DNA of 64,000 nt from Richelia sp. UBA3308 (GTDB lineage: Bacteria > Cyanobacteriota > Cyanobacteriia > Cyanobacteriales > Nostocaceae): the NCBI GenBank assembly GCA_002361335.1, contig DESS01000295.1, forward strand, positions 10,454-74,453. Reading direction: 5' to 3'. Positions 9,405 to 18,826 of this stretch are shown in pieces. The notes under the pieces were generated by a model, which saw only the letters and a list, made by a program, of their open reading frames with translations, ran no database searches and was not told where the DNA came from. The position numbers were made by a program, and so were the translations under genes. Position 1 is the stretch's first letter, and each line of letters starts with the position of its first letter.

Positions 9405-9880
9405 ATCAAGTTCAATTCCATTTTATCCTAGTTGTAGTACAAAATTACGAAATGATTCCGATGTAATCGCTTCTAAGATTTTAGATTTTAGATTCTTTCA
9501 TATTTTGCAAAATAAAACTTAATACTAAAAATAGTCACTAATTGTGAGATTTTTTTTGACTTAAGTAAGTAGGCGCAAAAAAATCTCGCTACGTAAAGAA
9601 AAGTAAATTAAGCTGCAATCCTCCTGAATTGAAAGAGCAGGGGGAGCAGAGGAGGAGGGGAAGCAGGGGTAGAAAACTTTCATACATGGTGGTAAGAAAA
9701 ATATTTAATTGAATATTTAGCTATTTACCTAGAATGGTGTAATAAAACTTTTAATAATTTTATTCAAGTCAAGTGCTTACTCGCTTATGGCTATGAAAAT
9801 ACTATATCCACTTAATAGATAAAAAACAGGTCAAACTGATTTAGATTGACCTGTATAAACTTATCATTACTTAACCGCAA
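9405..9880. other. intergenic region with dispersed repeat and terminator
   Basis: No gene found. It contains a diverged copy of the TAAGTAAGTNGGCRCAAA repeat at 9562-9615, a purine-rich stretch (GGAGCAGAGGAGGAGGGG near 9641) and the tsf terminator at 9821-9853. Confidence 0.6.
9821..9853 (-). terminator. rho-independent terminator of tsf
   Basis: Perfect arms CAGGTCAA (9827-9834) and TTGACCTG (9846-9853), followed on the minus strand by a run of six T. It begins 27 bp after the tsf stop. Confidence 0.85.
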
Positions 9881-10825
9881 TTACTTAGTACCCATTTGTG
9901 CGGCAACTTCATCAGCAAAGTTTTCTTCTTTCTTTTCAATACCTTCGCCAAGAATATAGCGAGTAAAACGACTAATAGAAACTTTTTCGCCGACGCTCTT
10001 TCCGGTTTGTTTTACTAATTCCTCAACCGAGGTACTTTGATCTCGGATGTAAGGCTGATCCAACAAAGTCATTTCTTTGAGACGCTTATCGATTCTTCCT
10101 TGAACAATTTTTTCTTTAATATTGTCAGGTTTTTTCGCTAAGTCATCGCGCCCCATTTCGATTTCTTTTTCTTTCTCGGCGATTTGGGCAGGAATTTCGT
10201 CTACATTTACATACTCAACGTTGGGGCAAGCAGCAATTTGCATGGCAACGTTTCGCGCTAATGTTTTAAATTCTTCATTGTTAGCACCAGCTTCACTTTC
10301 ACATTTGAGTTCAACTAATACGCCGACTCTACCACCGGTGTGGATATAGCTGTCAACAGTTCCTTGGCTACCTTCAGCTAAAGAATAATTTACAAAGCGA
10401 CGTACTTTGATATTTTCACCTAACTGGGCGATCGCCTCAGTAATAGATTGTTCAACTGTTTTATTTTTATCTTCGGTATAAGGTTCAGCTAACAAAGATT
10501 CAACGTTGTCAACAGTCGTTGCTTGTTTAGCCAAATTCACAGCTAAAGCTTTGAAAGCTTCGTTACGAGCAACAAAGTCAGTTTGGCTGTTGACTTCAAT
10601 TAATACCCCAACTCTACCATTTGGTTCGATGTAGGTTTCAACTGAGCCTTCAGCAGCAACGCGATTGCTTTTTTTTGTCGCGCCAGCAATGCCTTTTTGG
10701 CGTAACCATTCGATACCCTTTTCAATGTCGCCTTCGGTTTCTTTTAGCGCTTTTTTACAGTCCATCATACCAGCGCCGGTTTTCTGCCGTAACTCTTGGA
10801 CTAATTTTGCAGATATTTCCGCCAT
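9881..10825 (-). CDS. tsf: translation elongation factor Ts
   Basis: Exchanges GDP for GTP on EF-Tu during translation elongation. The N-terminal UBA-like domain and signature are clear: [20 protein letters not shown] at residues 8-27, then the second signature [19 protein letters not shown]. 314 residues, with two copies of the [18 protein letters not shown] core subdomain, as usual for longer cyanobacterial EF-Ts. The ATG at 10825 is preceded by a GAGG motif. It lies 351 bp downstream of rpsB in the same direction, the standard rpsB-tsf order, although the gap is unusually long and includes a 15-bp tandem repeat. A strong terminator follows at 9821-9853. Confidence 0.97.
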   Translation of the reverse strand: MAEISAKLVQELRQKTGAGMMDCKKALKETEGDIEKGIEWLRQKGIAGATKKSNRVAAEGSVETYIEPNGRVGVLIEVNSQTDFVARNEAFKALAVNLAKQATTVDNVESLLAEPYTEDKNKTVEQSITEAIAQLGENIKVRRFVNYSLAEGSQGTVDSYIHTGGRVGVLVELKCESEAGANNEEFKTLARNVAMQIAACPNVEYVNVDEIPAQIAEKEKEIEMGRDDLAKKPDNIKEKIVQGRIDKRLKEMTLLDQPYIRDQSTSVEELVKQTGKSVGEKVSISRFTRYILGEGIEKKEENFADEVAAQMGTK

Positions 10826-11176
10826 GTTGCCTCAATTTCTACTTAACTGACAGTTTAATTGCTCTTGGATATTGAGTATTTCTATCTTACTCAGCAGCGA
10901 GATACTCAGAAATATTTTTATTCCAAATCAAATAATTCATCACAAAAAATCAGCAGGCAGTCAGGGGCAGGGATAATTCAAGAAAAAAAACTAAGTATAT
11001 AAACTATAAGTATATAAACTATAAGTATATAAACTATAAGTATATAAACTATAAATTTCCTAAAAATATTCTCCACCACAGATTTTGGCGATTGGTATTA
11101 AACCCCCAACTTGGGTGAATAATTTTTCGTCTCCTGCCTGCTGGTTAATTCCTGAATTGATAAAATAATTTACAAT
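10826..11176. other. rpsB-tsf spacer
   Basis: 351 bp inside the presumed rpsB-tsf operon. It contains four exact 15-bp tandem copies (10993-11052, listed separately). No gene seen; it may hold a separate tsf promoter. Confidence 0.5.
10993..11052. repeat. four perfect 15-bp tandem repeats
   Basis: AAGTATATAAACTAT repeated exactly four times, in the rpsB-tsf spacer. Each unit has a TATAAACTAT core that looks like a repeated -10 element. The perfect identity points to recent expansion. Confidence 0.9.
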
Positions 11177-11989
11177 TTATTCTTCAGTGGAGTCTTGTTC
11201 CTCGTCAGTATCATCAAAGGATTCATCAGTGAATTCTTCGCTCTCATCGTATTCGTAGTCTTCCTCAGCGCCTTCATAATCTTCGTAATCTTCATCACCC
11301 TCTAATTGACCGTGATGACCTTCATAGATAGCATCCGCTAATTTACCTACAATTAGTTTAATAGAACGGATCGCATCATCGTTGGCTGGAATGGGAATAT
11401 CTACCACATCAGGGTCACAATTTGTATCTAACATAGACACAATAGGCAATCCTAGTTTTTCACATTCTTGAACCGCATTATATTCCCTACGTTGGTCTAC
11501 AATAATCACCACATCGGGAATTTTCCGCATAGTTTTAATGCCGCCGAGGTACTTTTGCAGCTTTGATAACTCCCGACGTAGCATTGAAGCTTCTTTTTTC
11601 GGTAATAAATCTAGGGCACCGCTTTCTTCACGACGCTCCAAATCTTTTAACCTATCTACCCGCGTCTTAATTGTAGTCCAGTTAGTGAGCATTCCACCCA
11701 ACCAACGCTGGTTAATATAATGGGCACCGCAGCGGCTTGATTCTTGAGCAATAATTCCCGCAGCTTGTCTCTTAGTACCAACAAACAGAAACTTCTTGCC
11801 TTGCTCTGCTTGAGTTCGCATATAACTATATGCATCTTCCATCAACTTGGCTGTTTGCACCAAGTCAATGATATGAACTCCATTACGGGAAGTATAAATG
11901 TAAGGGGACATTTTGGGGTTCCATCTCCGGGTTTGATGTCCGAAGTGAACTCCCGACTCCATCATTTGAGCCAATGAAACAACAGGCAT
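11177..11989 (-). CDS. rpsB: 30S ribosomal protein S2
   Basis: Small-subunit ribosomal protein that docks S1. Starts [19 protein letters not shown], with [22 protein letters not shown] and the C-terminal signature [13 protein letters not shown]. The ATG at 11989 has an AGGAG Shine-Dalgarno (TCTCCT on the plus strand at 11995-12000). The protein is 270 residues because of a very acidic tail of about 45 residues after residue 225 ([19 protein letters not shown] and so on), a feature of many cyanobacterial S2 proteins. First gene of an rpsB-tsf operon. Confidence 0.97.
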   Translation of the reverse strand: MPVVSLAQMMESGVHFGHQTRRWNPKMSPYIYTSRNGVHIIDLVQTAKLMEDAYSYMRTQAEQGKKFLFVGTKRQAAGIIAQESSRCGAHYINQRWLGGMLTNWTTIKTRVDRLKDLERREESGALDLLPKKEASMLRRELSKLQKYLGGIKTMRKIPDVVIIVDQRREYNAVQECEKLGLPIVSMLDTNCDPDVVDIPIPANDDAIRSIKLIVGKLADAIYEGHHGQLEGDEDYEDYEGAEEDYEYDESEEFTDESFDDTDEEQDSTEE

Positions 11990-12230
11990 ATTTTTTCTCC
12001 TATTCGGGTTAAACCTCCATCTAGTCGCATTTCCTTACTGAAAACACCCGAATTCCTAGATGTGCGAGATTAGAAAACTTTTCTAATTTACCACATAAAA
12101 ATGCTGTCTTTGAGGAGGAAAACCGAATTTAAGTGTTTGTGCTGTTTTTGATTAGTAGCCGACAAAAGTAAGCTCTAATTCTTAATTGTTAGAGGATATT
12201 TGAAAAGTATTCGGCGCTTTATTACCGCTA

Positions 12231-12303
12231 CTACACAAGCTTAGTCCACCGTCAGGTGGACTATTGAATTTTCAACGGGTGCAGACGGATTTTGCTTGTG
12301 TAG
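12231..12303. repeat. 73-bp nested inverted repeat
   Basis: Outer arms CTACACAAGC (12231-12240) and GCTTGTGTAG (12294-12303) are perfect. Inside is a second perfect hairpin GTCCACC/GGTGGAC with loop GTCA (12244-12261). The enclosed stretch CAACGGGTGCAGACGG remains single stranded. The form is that of a small mobile or structured RNA element. Confidence 0.75.
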
Positions 12304-12339
12304 CTGAGATTTAAATCGCCAGATAAGGTATGAAATTAG

Positions 12340-12365
12340 ACCGGAGGCGGAGCATCTCCGGCTCC
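12340..12365. repeat. 26-bp palindromic element, intergenic copy
   Basis: Begins ACCGGAGGCGGAGC and ends TCTCCGGCTCC. 25 of 26 bases match the reverse complement of the segment 30741-30766, where it splits a transposase reading frame. Confidence 0.85.
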
Positions 12366-12431
12366 GCTTTTCAAACATCCTCTTAGTTAATTGTTAGTTA
12401 ATCTTAGTAAATTCTTAGTAAATTTATACAT

Positions 12432-13877
12432 ATGAACATACCACCATTACGTGCCAACGAAAACGATAGGCTTCGGGCACTTCTACAATATAATATTTTA
12501 GATACTGAAGCAGAACAAGCATTCGATGACTTAACGGCAATAGCCGCCCAAATTTGTAATACTCCGATTGCTTTAATCAGTCTGTTAGATGCAAATCGAC
12601 AATGGTTTAAATCAAAAGTTGGTTTAGAAGCACAAGAAACGCCTAGAGAATTAGCTTTTTGCGCTTATGCGATACTTCAGCCAGAAAACTTACTAATTGT
12701 ACCAAATGCTGAAAAAGATGAGCGATTTGCTACTAACCCCTTGGTAAAATCTGACCCAAATATTAGATTTTATGCCGGCGCACCTTTAGTAACCCCTGAT
12801 GGATTTGCGATCGGTACATTATGTACTATAGATAAAATACCCCGAAATCTTAACCCAGAGCAAATACAAGCTTTACAGGCTTTGAGTCGTCAAGTCATTA
12901 GTCAGTTAGAACTAAGAATGAATCTGATTAAATTAAAGCAAAATATAACTGAACGCAAGCAAGTAGAGCAAAATTTACGCGATACAAATAAGCAGTTAAC
13001 TGACACTTTAGATAAGTTACAACGAACTCAAGTTCAATTGATTCAAAGTGAAAAAATGTCAAGTTTAGGGGAGATGGTTGCTGGCATTGCCCACGAAATT
13101 AACAATCCTGTCAACTTTATTTATGCAAATCTGGGCTACGTTAACACTTATGTTCAAGACTTACTTGATTTACTATCTCTTTACCAGCAACACTATCCCC
13201 ATCCCCATCCTGAAATCAAAGATAAAACCGAAGCAATAGATACTGATTTTTTGGCTGAAGATTTGCCCAATATATTATCTTCAATGGATGCAGGAGCGGA
13301 GCGTATTCAAAATATTGTTTTGTCTTTACGTAACTTTTCTCGATTGGATGAGGCTGAAAAAAAAGCCGTTGATATTCACGAAGGTATAGATAATACTTTA
13401 TTAATTTTGCAACATCGATTCAATGCTACATCAGAACGTCCCGAAATCAAAATTATCAAAGAGTATGGCAAAACACCAAAAGTATCATGCTATGCCGCTC
13501 AAATAAACCAAGTTTTTCTCAATATATTATCTAATGCAATTGATGCTTTAGAAGAAAAATTTAATCAAAAACAAGAAATAATAAATCGAACAAGTAATAA
13601 TCATCAATGGCCTACAATTCGCATTCGTACTAATATTTTCCGCCAAAATCACCTCTTAGTAAGGATTGCTGATAATGGAATTGGAATTCCAGAAGAACTT
13701 CAAGCAAAAATATTCAACCCTTTCTTTACAACTAAACCAGTAGGTAAAGGTAAAGGTTTAGGATTATCTATAAGTTATCAAGTCATTGTTAAAAAGCATC
13801 ACGGTATCCTCAAATATAGAAGCACAATCGGCAAAGCTACCGAATTTTGGATTCAAATTCCCATTAAAAGTAATTAG
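12432..13877 (+). CDS. GAF-domain sensor histidine kinase
   Basis: Cytoplasmic two-component kinase, 481 residues, with no membrane segments. A GAF domain covers residues about 25-165 (LTAIAAQICNTPIALISLLD, then AFCAYAIL, then GFAIGTLCTIDKIPR). A coiled coil covers about 165-210. The H-box follows with phospho-acceptor H221 in GMVAGIAHEINNPVNF-type sequence (residues 216-230 region), then an N-box QVFLNILSNAIDAL, G1 box ADNGIGIPEE, F box FNPFFTTKP and G2 box GKGLGLSIS. No receiver domain is fused and no partner regulator is adjacent, so its target is unknown. The GAF cysteine (FCAYAIL) is not in a phytochrome-type context, so I do not call it a photoreceptor. Confidence 0.92.
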   Translation: MNIPPLRANENDRLRALLQYNILDTEAEQAFDDLTAIAAQICNTPIALISLLDANRQWFKSKVGLEAQETPRELAFCAYAILQPENLLIVPNAEKDERFATNPLVKSDPNIRFYAGAPLVTPDGFAIGTLCTIDKIPRNLNPEQIQALQALSRQVISQLELRMNLIKLKQNITERKQVEQNLRDTNKQLTDTLDKLQRTQVQLIQSEKMSSLGEMVAGIAHEINNPVNFIYANLGYVNTYVQDLLDLLSLYQQHYPHPHPEIKDKTEAIDTDFLAEDLPNILSSMDAGAERIQNIVLSLRNFSRLDEAEKKAVDIHEGIDNTLLILQHRFNATSERPEIKIIKEYGKTPKVSCYAAQINQVFLNILSNAIDALEEKFNQKQEIINRTSNNHQWPTIRIRTNIFRQNHLLVRIADNGIGIPEELQAKIFNPFFTTKPVGKGKGLGLSISYQVIVKKHHGILKYRSTIGKATEFWIQIPIKSN

Positions 13878-13946
13878 TTTTCATCGTAATTCAATTTAGT
13901 GGTGCGTTTAATAGATTCTAAATTGTTGGTTTATTCCCAAAACAAT

Positions 13947-13974
13947 GTAGAGACGTAAAATTTTACGTCTCTAC
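13947..13974. repeat. perfect 28-bp palindrome
   Basis: Arm GTAGAGACGTAAAA followed directly by its exact reverse complement. The core is shared with the 30-bp palindrome at 18131-18160 after argG. It lies 70 bp after the kinase stop and may act as a terminator. Confidence 0.85.
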
Positions 13975-14072
13975 AATATATCATTTTACCTCTGTACAAT
14001 ATATAATTTTATGTTTGTACAATATATGTCCCAAAAATACAGCATATTTTCTAAATGCTAAGGTACATTTTC

Positions 14073-14117
14073 ACGGGCAGGGATGCCCGTACCACAAGAT
14101 TTTTAGAAAATTTTTGC
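14073..14117 (-). repeat. dispersed repeat with ACGGGCA/TGCCCGT hairpin, copy 2
   Basis: Reverse copy of 2092-2140, including the AAAAATTTTCTAAAA flank, so the repeated unit is longer than the hairpin. Confidence 0.75.
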
Positions 14118-14152
14118 GGTACCTCCTGCAACTTGCCTTCATGCTGTATCAT

Positions 14153-14287
14153 AACTTACGCGATTGTCACAATATCCTGTTGGTGCGTGACGCGGCCAAT
14201 CTTATTACTATGTTCAAATTTTTTCCAAGAGTACAGCACCCTAGGAGAAAAATGTGCCAGTTGCGGCCATTCCTATGTATATGAAAA
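14153..14287 (+). repeat. MITE-related repeat, copy 2
   Basis: Blocks ACTTACG, ATTGTCACAATAT, GTTGGTGCGTGAC, CTTATTACTA, TTCAAATTTTT and ACAGCACCCTA occur in the same order as in the reverse complement of 52440-52564. The end block (ACAGCACCCTA, GAAAAATGTGCCAG) recurs at 42837-42889. Confidence 0.65.
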
Positions 14288-14288
14288 A

Positions 14289-15239
14289 TTAACTAAATTT
14301 CTGCTCTTTCTTAGCTTCAACATAAGCAGCGTAAACACCTTGAACGTTATACCAATTTAAGAAAATCCGAGCTATTTCCAAAGCCAACTGTGGTTTACCC
14401 GATTTTATTAACCATCCTAATAATGGAGCCATTGTTCGCTCATTTAAGGCACCATTCAATGAAAGAACACCCCAAAGTAAACGGTGTAACCAAGTCATTT
14501 GAATCATCATTCGTACATCCCAAGTAGGATGCTTTTGATAAAACAAAACTCCCATTCTTCCACGTTGAATTTCTTTATCAATTAAATTAGGAATTTGTTC
14601 TAAATTAAATGCTGGGTGCCAATGATAACCCACAGCTTGAGGACATTTAATTATCTGTAAACCCAAATTTTTCAACCGTACACCTAATTCTAAATCTTCC
14701 CAACCATAAAGCTGAAAACCAGTATCGAAAAGTTCAGCTTTTTCTAACCAATGTTTAGGAATAGCAACATTTCCCGTCGCAAAAAAAGCGGCGGAATAAT
14801 CTGTTAATTTATAGGGTTCAGAAGTAGGATTATCAAAATTAGCAGTATTAATTACCGCACCATAAGTAAAAAATCTGTCATTACCTAACTTTTTTTGTCC
14901 CTTAATCAATGCATCTGCATGAGCTTGGAGAAAAGTTTCTGTAACAACTAAATCACTATCAATAAAAATAATTGTATCGCCCTTTGCTGATTCTACTCCC
15001 AAATTCCGTGCAGCAGCAGGCCCCATATGTTCCTGCTCAAAAGTTCGCACGTGGGGGAATTCATCTTTGTGTGTTGACAACCACTCCAAAGTACCATCAG
15101 TAGAACCGTCATCTACCAAAACAATTTCGTAATCTGTTACTACACCCTGTTGACTCAAACTTTGTACCTCTAAAGCTTTGAGGCACTTTTCTAAAATCGG
15201 TTTGCGATTGTAAGTTGGAATAACAACACTAAAAAACAC
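14289..15239 (-). CDS. family 2 glycosyltransferase
   Basis: GT-A fold transferase that adds a sugar from a nucleotide donor to an unknown acceptor. The N-terminus is FFSVVIPTYNRKPILEKCL. The metal/nucleotide site is seen as VDDGSTDGT and the DxD-like FIDSDLVV, and the galactosyltransferase-type C-terminal motif YGWEDLELGVRL follows. 316 residues, no membrane span. It starts with GTG at 15239, preceded by a GGGGTG-like site. No partner genes for a polysaccharide cluster are next to it, so its pathway is open. The 26 bp beyond its start joins a 60-codon ORF that I do not accept as a gene. Confidence 0.9.
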   Translation of the reverse strand: MFFSVVIPTYNRKPILEKCLKALEVQSLSQQGVVTDYEIVLVDDGSTDGTLEWLSTHKDEFPHVRTFEQEHMGPAAARNLGVESAKGDTIIFIDSDLVVTETFLQAHADALIKGQKKLGNDRFFTYGAVINTANFDNPTSEPYKLTDYSAAFFATGNVAIPKHWLEKAELFDTGFQLYGWEDLELGVRLKNLGLQIIKCPQAVGYHWHPAFNLEQIPNLIDKEIQRGRMGVLFYQKHPTWDVRMMIQMTWLHRLLWGVLSLNGALNERTMAPLLGWLIKSGKPQLALEIARIFLNWYNVQGVYAAYVEAKKEQKFS

Positions 15240-15512
15240 AGTTTCACCCCCAACACTATTCCCTTCAGAATAGGACAGTTACAACTATACTGCTGTTCCT
15301 TAACTTACTGAGGTTACGGAAATTGTGTAGAAACCGCCATAGTACAAGCATAACTGCCCATACCACAATCTGGTTCAAAGTGTACGGCAGTATATGTATC
15401 GTTACCAAGCCCAAATATTGTAAGCTTAATATTATACTGTCCACCAAGGACAGAGCGGCCTGGTAATATTTTTACCACTATTCACTACTCACTACTCCCT
15501 GACCGAACCCCG

Positions 15513-16277
15513 TCAATTTTTGCTTGGTCGAGTACTAGCTTTACGACGATTTGAACCCAAAATTAAACCAGTTCCAACAATTCCCGCAGCTAACCCAAAA
15601 GCACTTGTTGGTTCTGGTACTGATTTAGGTGTTTGCACGTTAAATTTCAATGTTGCTGCGCCTAGTGCGGGAGCATTTGGGTTTTCCGGAAGCTCATCGC
15701 TCTGCTCAAAAGTTATTTCACCGCTAGCGTTTTCAAATATACCCGTTCCTCCAGTAAGAGTAATAATACCTCCACCACTCATTCTACCTTCAGAGAAATT
15801 AATTGTAGCCCTATCAGCGGCTTGTCCAAATAACTGGTTAGCACTGTCACCAAAATATATATCAGAATTTTTTTCTGGGTTGGGTATTCCGAATTCAGCA
15901 CGTTGGTTTATAAAAGATTGTGGTGGATTTTCTAAACCTAAAACCCTAGGATCTGCATTGAATTCAAAATTTTGAATTACTGGTAATGTATTTCCATTCT
16001 CATCGGTAACAGTTTCTTGCGATACCAATTTCCCAAAAGCATTACTTTCAAAGTTAGTTAAGCCGAAAGGAGGATTATCTTCTTGAGATGTACCTGAAAT
16101 ATTAGCAGTAAAAAATCCCGGTGCTTCTTCAATTGGCATCAGCGTAGTTAACGCATCGTATGTAATCTCAAATTCTTTATTTAGATTTGTTTCTGCTTTA
16201 GCACTTTGTATATTCAATCCTAAAGCAGCACCAGTTAAAGCCACTGGAATCAGCCATTTCATTTGGGAATGCATCAT
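15513..16277 (-). CDS. PEP-CTERM sorting domain protein
   Basis: Exported protein of unknown function. A signal peptide covers residues about 1-28 (KWLIPVALTGAALGLNI, cut near AKA-ET). The mature part is beta-rich with a Gly-rich stretch GGIITLTGGTGIFENASGEI, similar to spondin/allene-type barrels of cyanobacterial surface proteins. The C-terminus has the PEP-CTERM tripartite tail: VPEPTS, a hydrophobic helix (GLAAGIVGTGLILG) and a basic end (NRRKASTRPSKN). This tail is recognised by exosortase for anchoring or release at the cell surface. An AAAAGG site lies upstream; the start could be M1, M2 or M6. Monocistronic, next to argG but divergent from it. Confidence 0.9.
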   Translation of the reverse strand: MMHSQMKWLIPVALTGAALGLNIQSAKAETNLNKEFEITYDALTTLMPIEEAPGFFTANISGTSQEDNPPFGLTNFESNAFGKLVSQETVTDENGNTLPVIQNFEFNADPRVLGLENPPQSFINQRAEFGIPNPEKNSDIYFGDSANQLFGQAADRATINFSEGRMSGGGIITLTGGTGIFENASGEITFEQSDELPENPNAPALGAATLKFNVQTPKSVPEPTSAFGLAAGIVGTGLILGSNRRKASTRPSKN

Positions 16278-16921
16278 AATAAGTTAGCCTTTTCTTGGTT
16301 AACAAAAGATATTTAATTACTTAATTACGACAAAAAATAAATATTTTCGCTTCATCTATAATTTTTAAACAAATAAAAAAAACTTGAGCGAAATATAAAT
16401 TAATCATATACTTAATAATATATTTATTTTCAATAAACAGTATGGAAAACTAAATTTTGATAAAAATAATCTAAAAATACTTCAATTTTTGATGATGAAA
16501 TAGGATAAATTACACTTTATGCTTCATCTTCATCCTTGATTTTCAGTCCTTTAAATTTAAAATACAAAAATAGATTGTTTCTAGTATGTTTAGAAAGTCA
16601 TAAATAAAATTCGTAAACTTTTAGATCCCCCTAAATTCCCTTGAAGAGAAGAGACTTTAATCCCCTTTTTTAAGGAAAGGGGGGATAATCTGAGATAATG
16701 GTAAAAAACAATACTTATTAAACATCCTCTGAGAAAAAATATTTAAAAAGTGGTGAATTTTATCTTTACCCTGGATTTATGGTGAATACTTGAGTAACCA
16801 CAATATTTAAGTATTGATACAAATTGTCACAGATACTGAAATAGTAAAAATACTGAAGAGAAAATACCTAAATTAATAAGATAATAAACAATCGTCATTT
16901 TACAGCATCGGGAAATAATCA
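16278..16921. other. divergent intergenic region upstream of argG
   Basis: AT-rich 644 bp carrying leaders for the PEP-CTERM gene and argG. It includes an inverted copy of a repeat at 16587-16640, then TTTAATCCCCTTTTTTAAGG near 16650-16676 and AACATCCTCTGAG at 16723, all of which have counterparts at 28600-28750. Confidence 0.6.
16587..16640 (-). repeat. GGGGGATC-type dispersed repeat, copy 1
   Basis: Reads on the minus strand as AATTTAGGGGGATC, then AAAAGTTTACGA, ATTTTATTTATGACTTT, CTAAACA. The same order is found on the plus strand at 28691-28743 with about six differences. Confidence 0.75.
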
Positions 16922-18118
16922 ATGGGTCGCGCCAAAAAGGTTGTCTTAGCATATTCTGGTGGAGTAGATACATCAGTGTGTATCCCCTACCTCAAACAAG
17001 AATGGGGAGTAGAAGAAGTAATTACCCTAGCAGCAGATTTAGGACAAGGTGAAGAATTAGAACCAATCCGTGAAAAAGCTCTCAAGTCTGGTGCCAGTGA
17101 ATCCCTAGTGGTGAATGTTCAACAAAGCTTTATTAAAGATTATGCTTTCCTAGCCATTCAAGCAAACGCTATCTACGAAAATCGTTATCCTCTAGCCACA
17201 GCCCTTGCACGTCCATTAATTGCCAAAGCATTGGTAGAAACAGCCCAAAAATACGAAGCTGATGCCATCGCCCACGGTTGTACTGGTAAAGGAAACGACC
17301 AAGTTCGCTTCGATGTAGCCGTTGCGGGTATGAATCCCAATCTTAAAATACTCGCACCAGCAAGAGAATGGGGCATGAGTCGAGAAGAAACTATTGCCTA
17401 TGGCGAACGTTTCGGTATTCCCTCACCAGTAAAAAAATCTTCCCCTTACAGTATTGACAAAAATCTACTTGGTCGTAGTATTGAAGCTGGTTTGTTAGAA
17501 GATCCATCTTACGAACCGCCAGAAGAAATCTATGAAATGACAAAGGCGATCGCTAACACTCCCTCGGAACCAGAGTACATTGAAATCGGTTTTGTAAGAG
17601 GCATTCCCACTACTCTCAACGGTGAATCCAAAAACCCAATTGAAATGATTACACAACTCAACCAATTGGTGGGAAATCACGGTGTCGGACGTATCGACAT
17701 GATCGAAAACCGTTTAGTGGGCATCAAATCCCGGGAAATTTACGAGTCTCCGGCAATGGTGGCATTAATTCAAGCACATCGGGATTTGGAAAGTTTGACT
17801 TTGACAGCGGATGTCACCCAATATAAGCGGGGCATTGAAGAAACTTACAGTCAATTAATTTACAATGGTTTGTGGTTTAGTCCCCTCAAAGCCGCACTTG
17901 ATGCCTTTATTCAAAAGACACAAGAACGAGTTTCTGGAACCGTGCGAATGAAGCTTTTTAAAGGCAACGCTACCATTGTTGGTCGTCGTTCCGAAAATTC
18001 TCTGTATAATCCCGAAATGGCAACCTACGGCGCTGATGATAAATTCGATCACAAAGCTGCTGAAGGCTTTATTTATGTTTGGGGATTACCCACTCGCATT
18101 TGGGCGCAGCAGAATTAA
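16922..18118 (+). CDS. argG: argininosuccinate synthase
   Basis: Condenses citrulline and aspartate with ATP, the penultimate step of arginine synthesis. 398 residues, normal length. The ATP pyrophosphatase loop YSGGVDTS lies at 11-18, and the other family signatures are present: [14 protein letters not shown] and SRSIEAG-like [12 protein letters not shown]. The ATG at 16922 follows a spaced GGGAAATAATC leader without a strong Shine-Dalgarno. A perfect palindrome 13 bp after the stop probably ends transcription in both directions between argG and the convergent DedA gene. Citrulline, its substrate, is the product of the arginine deiminase-type protein encoded at 54293-55948, though the genes are far apart. 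Confidence 0.97.
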   Translation: MGRAKKVVLAYSGGVDTSVCIPYLKQEWGVEEVITLAADLGQGEELEPIREKALKSGASESLVVNVQQSFIKDYAFLAIQANAIYENRYPLATALARPLIAKALVETAQKYEADAIAHGCTGKGNDQVRFDVAVAGMNPNLKILAPAREWGMSREETIAYGERFGIPSPVKKSSPYSIDKNLLGRSIEAGLLEDPSYEPPEEIYEMTKAIANTPSEPEYIEIGFVRGIPTTLNGESKNPIEMITQLNQLVGNHGVGRIDMIENRLVGIKSREIYESPAMVALIQAHRDLESLTLTADVTQYKRGIEETYSQLIYNGLWFSPLKAALDAFIQKTQERVSGTVRMKLFKGNATIVGRRSENSLYNPEMATYGADDKFDHKAAEGFIYVWGLPTRIWAQQN

Positions 18119-18130
18119 TTCCTACTGATT

Positions 18131-18160
18131 TGTACAGACGTAAAATTTTACGTCTGTACA
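18131..18160. terminator. perfect 30-bp palindrome between convergent genes
   Basis: Arm TGTACAGACGTAAAA followed directly by its exact reverse complement, with a T-run in each direction. It sits between the argG and DedA stops, where a bidirectional terminator is expected. The core AGACGTAAAATTTTACGTCT is the same as in 13951-13970. Confidence 0.7.
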
Positions 18161-18193
18161 TTTTGCGCGATAATTTGTGCGATAAATATAATG

Positions 18194-18826
18194 TTATTCT
18201 TCAGTGCTTACCTGCTCAACCTTGCGGGACTCTAACCACAAAGGTATAGCTACCAAAGCAACTAGAATCAGCAATGCTACAATCGCGAATTGACCTACCC
18301 ATTGCACTAATTGCTCTAAAGACACTATCTTGCCAGCGAAGAAAGCCAAAGAAACCATTACAATAGCCCAAACGCCAGCACCCAAAAAGTTGTACAACAA
18401 GAATTTTGCAAAAGGCATTTCGGCGATACCAGCTAATGGTGCTGCAAAAATTCGTAATAAAGCAAAAAATCTACCAAAAAATACTGCTTTGGCAGCATTG
18501 TCACTAAATTTTTCCTTAATACCTAAAACTTTAGCTTCAGAAATTCGCAGCAGCCTTGCAAGACGCAGTAGTAATGGCCAACCCCCAATTCGACCAATCC
18601 AATAGCCACAAGTGCCCCCAATCGCAGCACCGGCTGCTGCATCTGATAAAACTAACCAGTAATTAAGTTCATCATTACCAGCTAGAAACCCGCCCACCAA
18701 AGTTACAGTTTCACCCGGAAGCGGAATACCCAAGTTTTCTAATAGAATTCCCACAAAAATCGCCCAATAACCGTATTGGTGAGCAATTTCCTGAATATTC
18801 TCCAATGATATGAAATCGAGAGACAT
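18194..18826 (-). CDS. DedA family membrane protein
   Basis: Polytopic inner-membrane protein of the DedA/VTT family, whose members move polyprenyl or phospholipid carriers across the membrane. 210 residues. The re-entrant loop motif is visible near residue 30-50 (ENLGIPLPGETVTLVGGFLAG), followed by GGTCGYWIGRIGG and the conserved FFGRFFALLRIFAAPLAG. Three further hydrophobic stretches lie downstream. The C-terminal tail is charged and cytoplasmic (ESRKVEQVSTEE). Convergent with argG. Substrate is not predictable from sequence. Confidence 0.92.
   Translation of the reverse strand: MSLDFISLENIQEIAHQYGYWAIFVGILLENLGIPLPGETVTLVGGFLAGNDELNYWLVLSDAAAGAAIGGTCGYWIGRIGGWPLLLRLARLLRISEAKVLGIKEKFSDNAAKAVFFGRFFALLRIFAAPLAGIAEMPFAKFLLYNFLGAGVWAIVMVSLAFFAGKIVSLEQLVQWVGQFAIVALLILVALVAIPLWLESRKVEQVSTEE

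Larger units (their letters stand above)
11990..12431. other. divergent intergenic region, rpsB and histidine kinase
   Basis: Holds the rpsB leader and Shine-Dalgarno, a 73-bp two-level inverted repeat at 12231-12303, the 26-bp mobile-looking palindrome at 12340-12365, and imperfect 10/11-mer repeats of TTAGTTAAT / TTAGTAAAT just before the kinase start (12384-12425). Confidence 0.6.
13878..14288. other. intergenic region with several repeats
   Basis: Contains a perfect 28-bp palindrome (13947-13974), degenerate direct repeats of TGTACAATATAT after it, the reverse copy of the ACGGGCA element (14073-14117), and a MITE-related segment (14153-14287). No gene found; short ORFs here are translations of repeats. 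Confidence 0.6.

Noticed and set aside
12432..13877. Cyanobacteriochrome interpretation of the GAF kinase
   Set aside because: The GAF cysteine is not followed by the His-containing chromophore motif, so there is no support for bilin binding.
15265..15447. 60-codon leftward hydrophobic ORF upstream of the family 2 glycosyltransferase
   Set aside because: No family features, no Shine-Dalgarno, and the glycosyltransferase start needs this DNA as leader.
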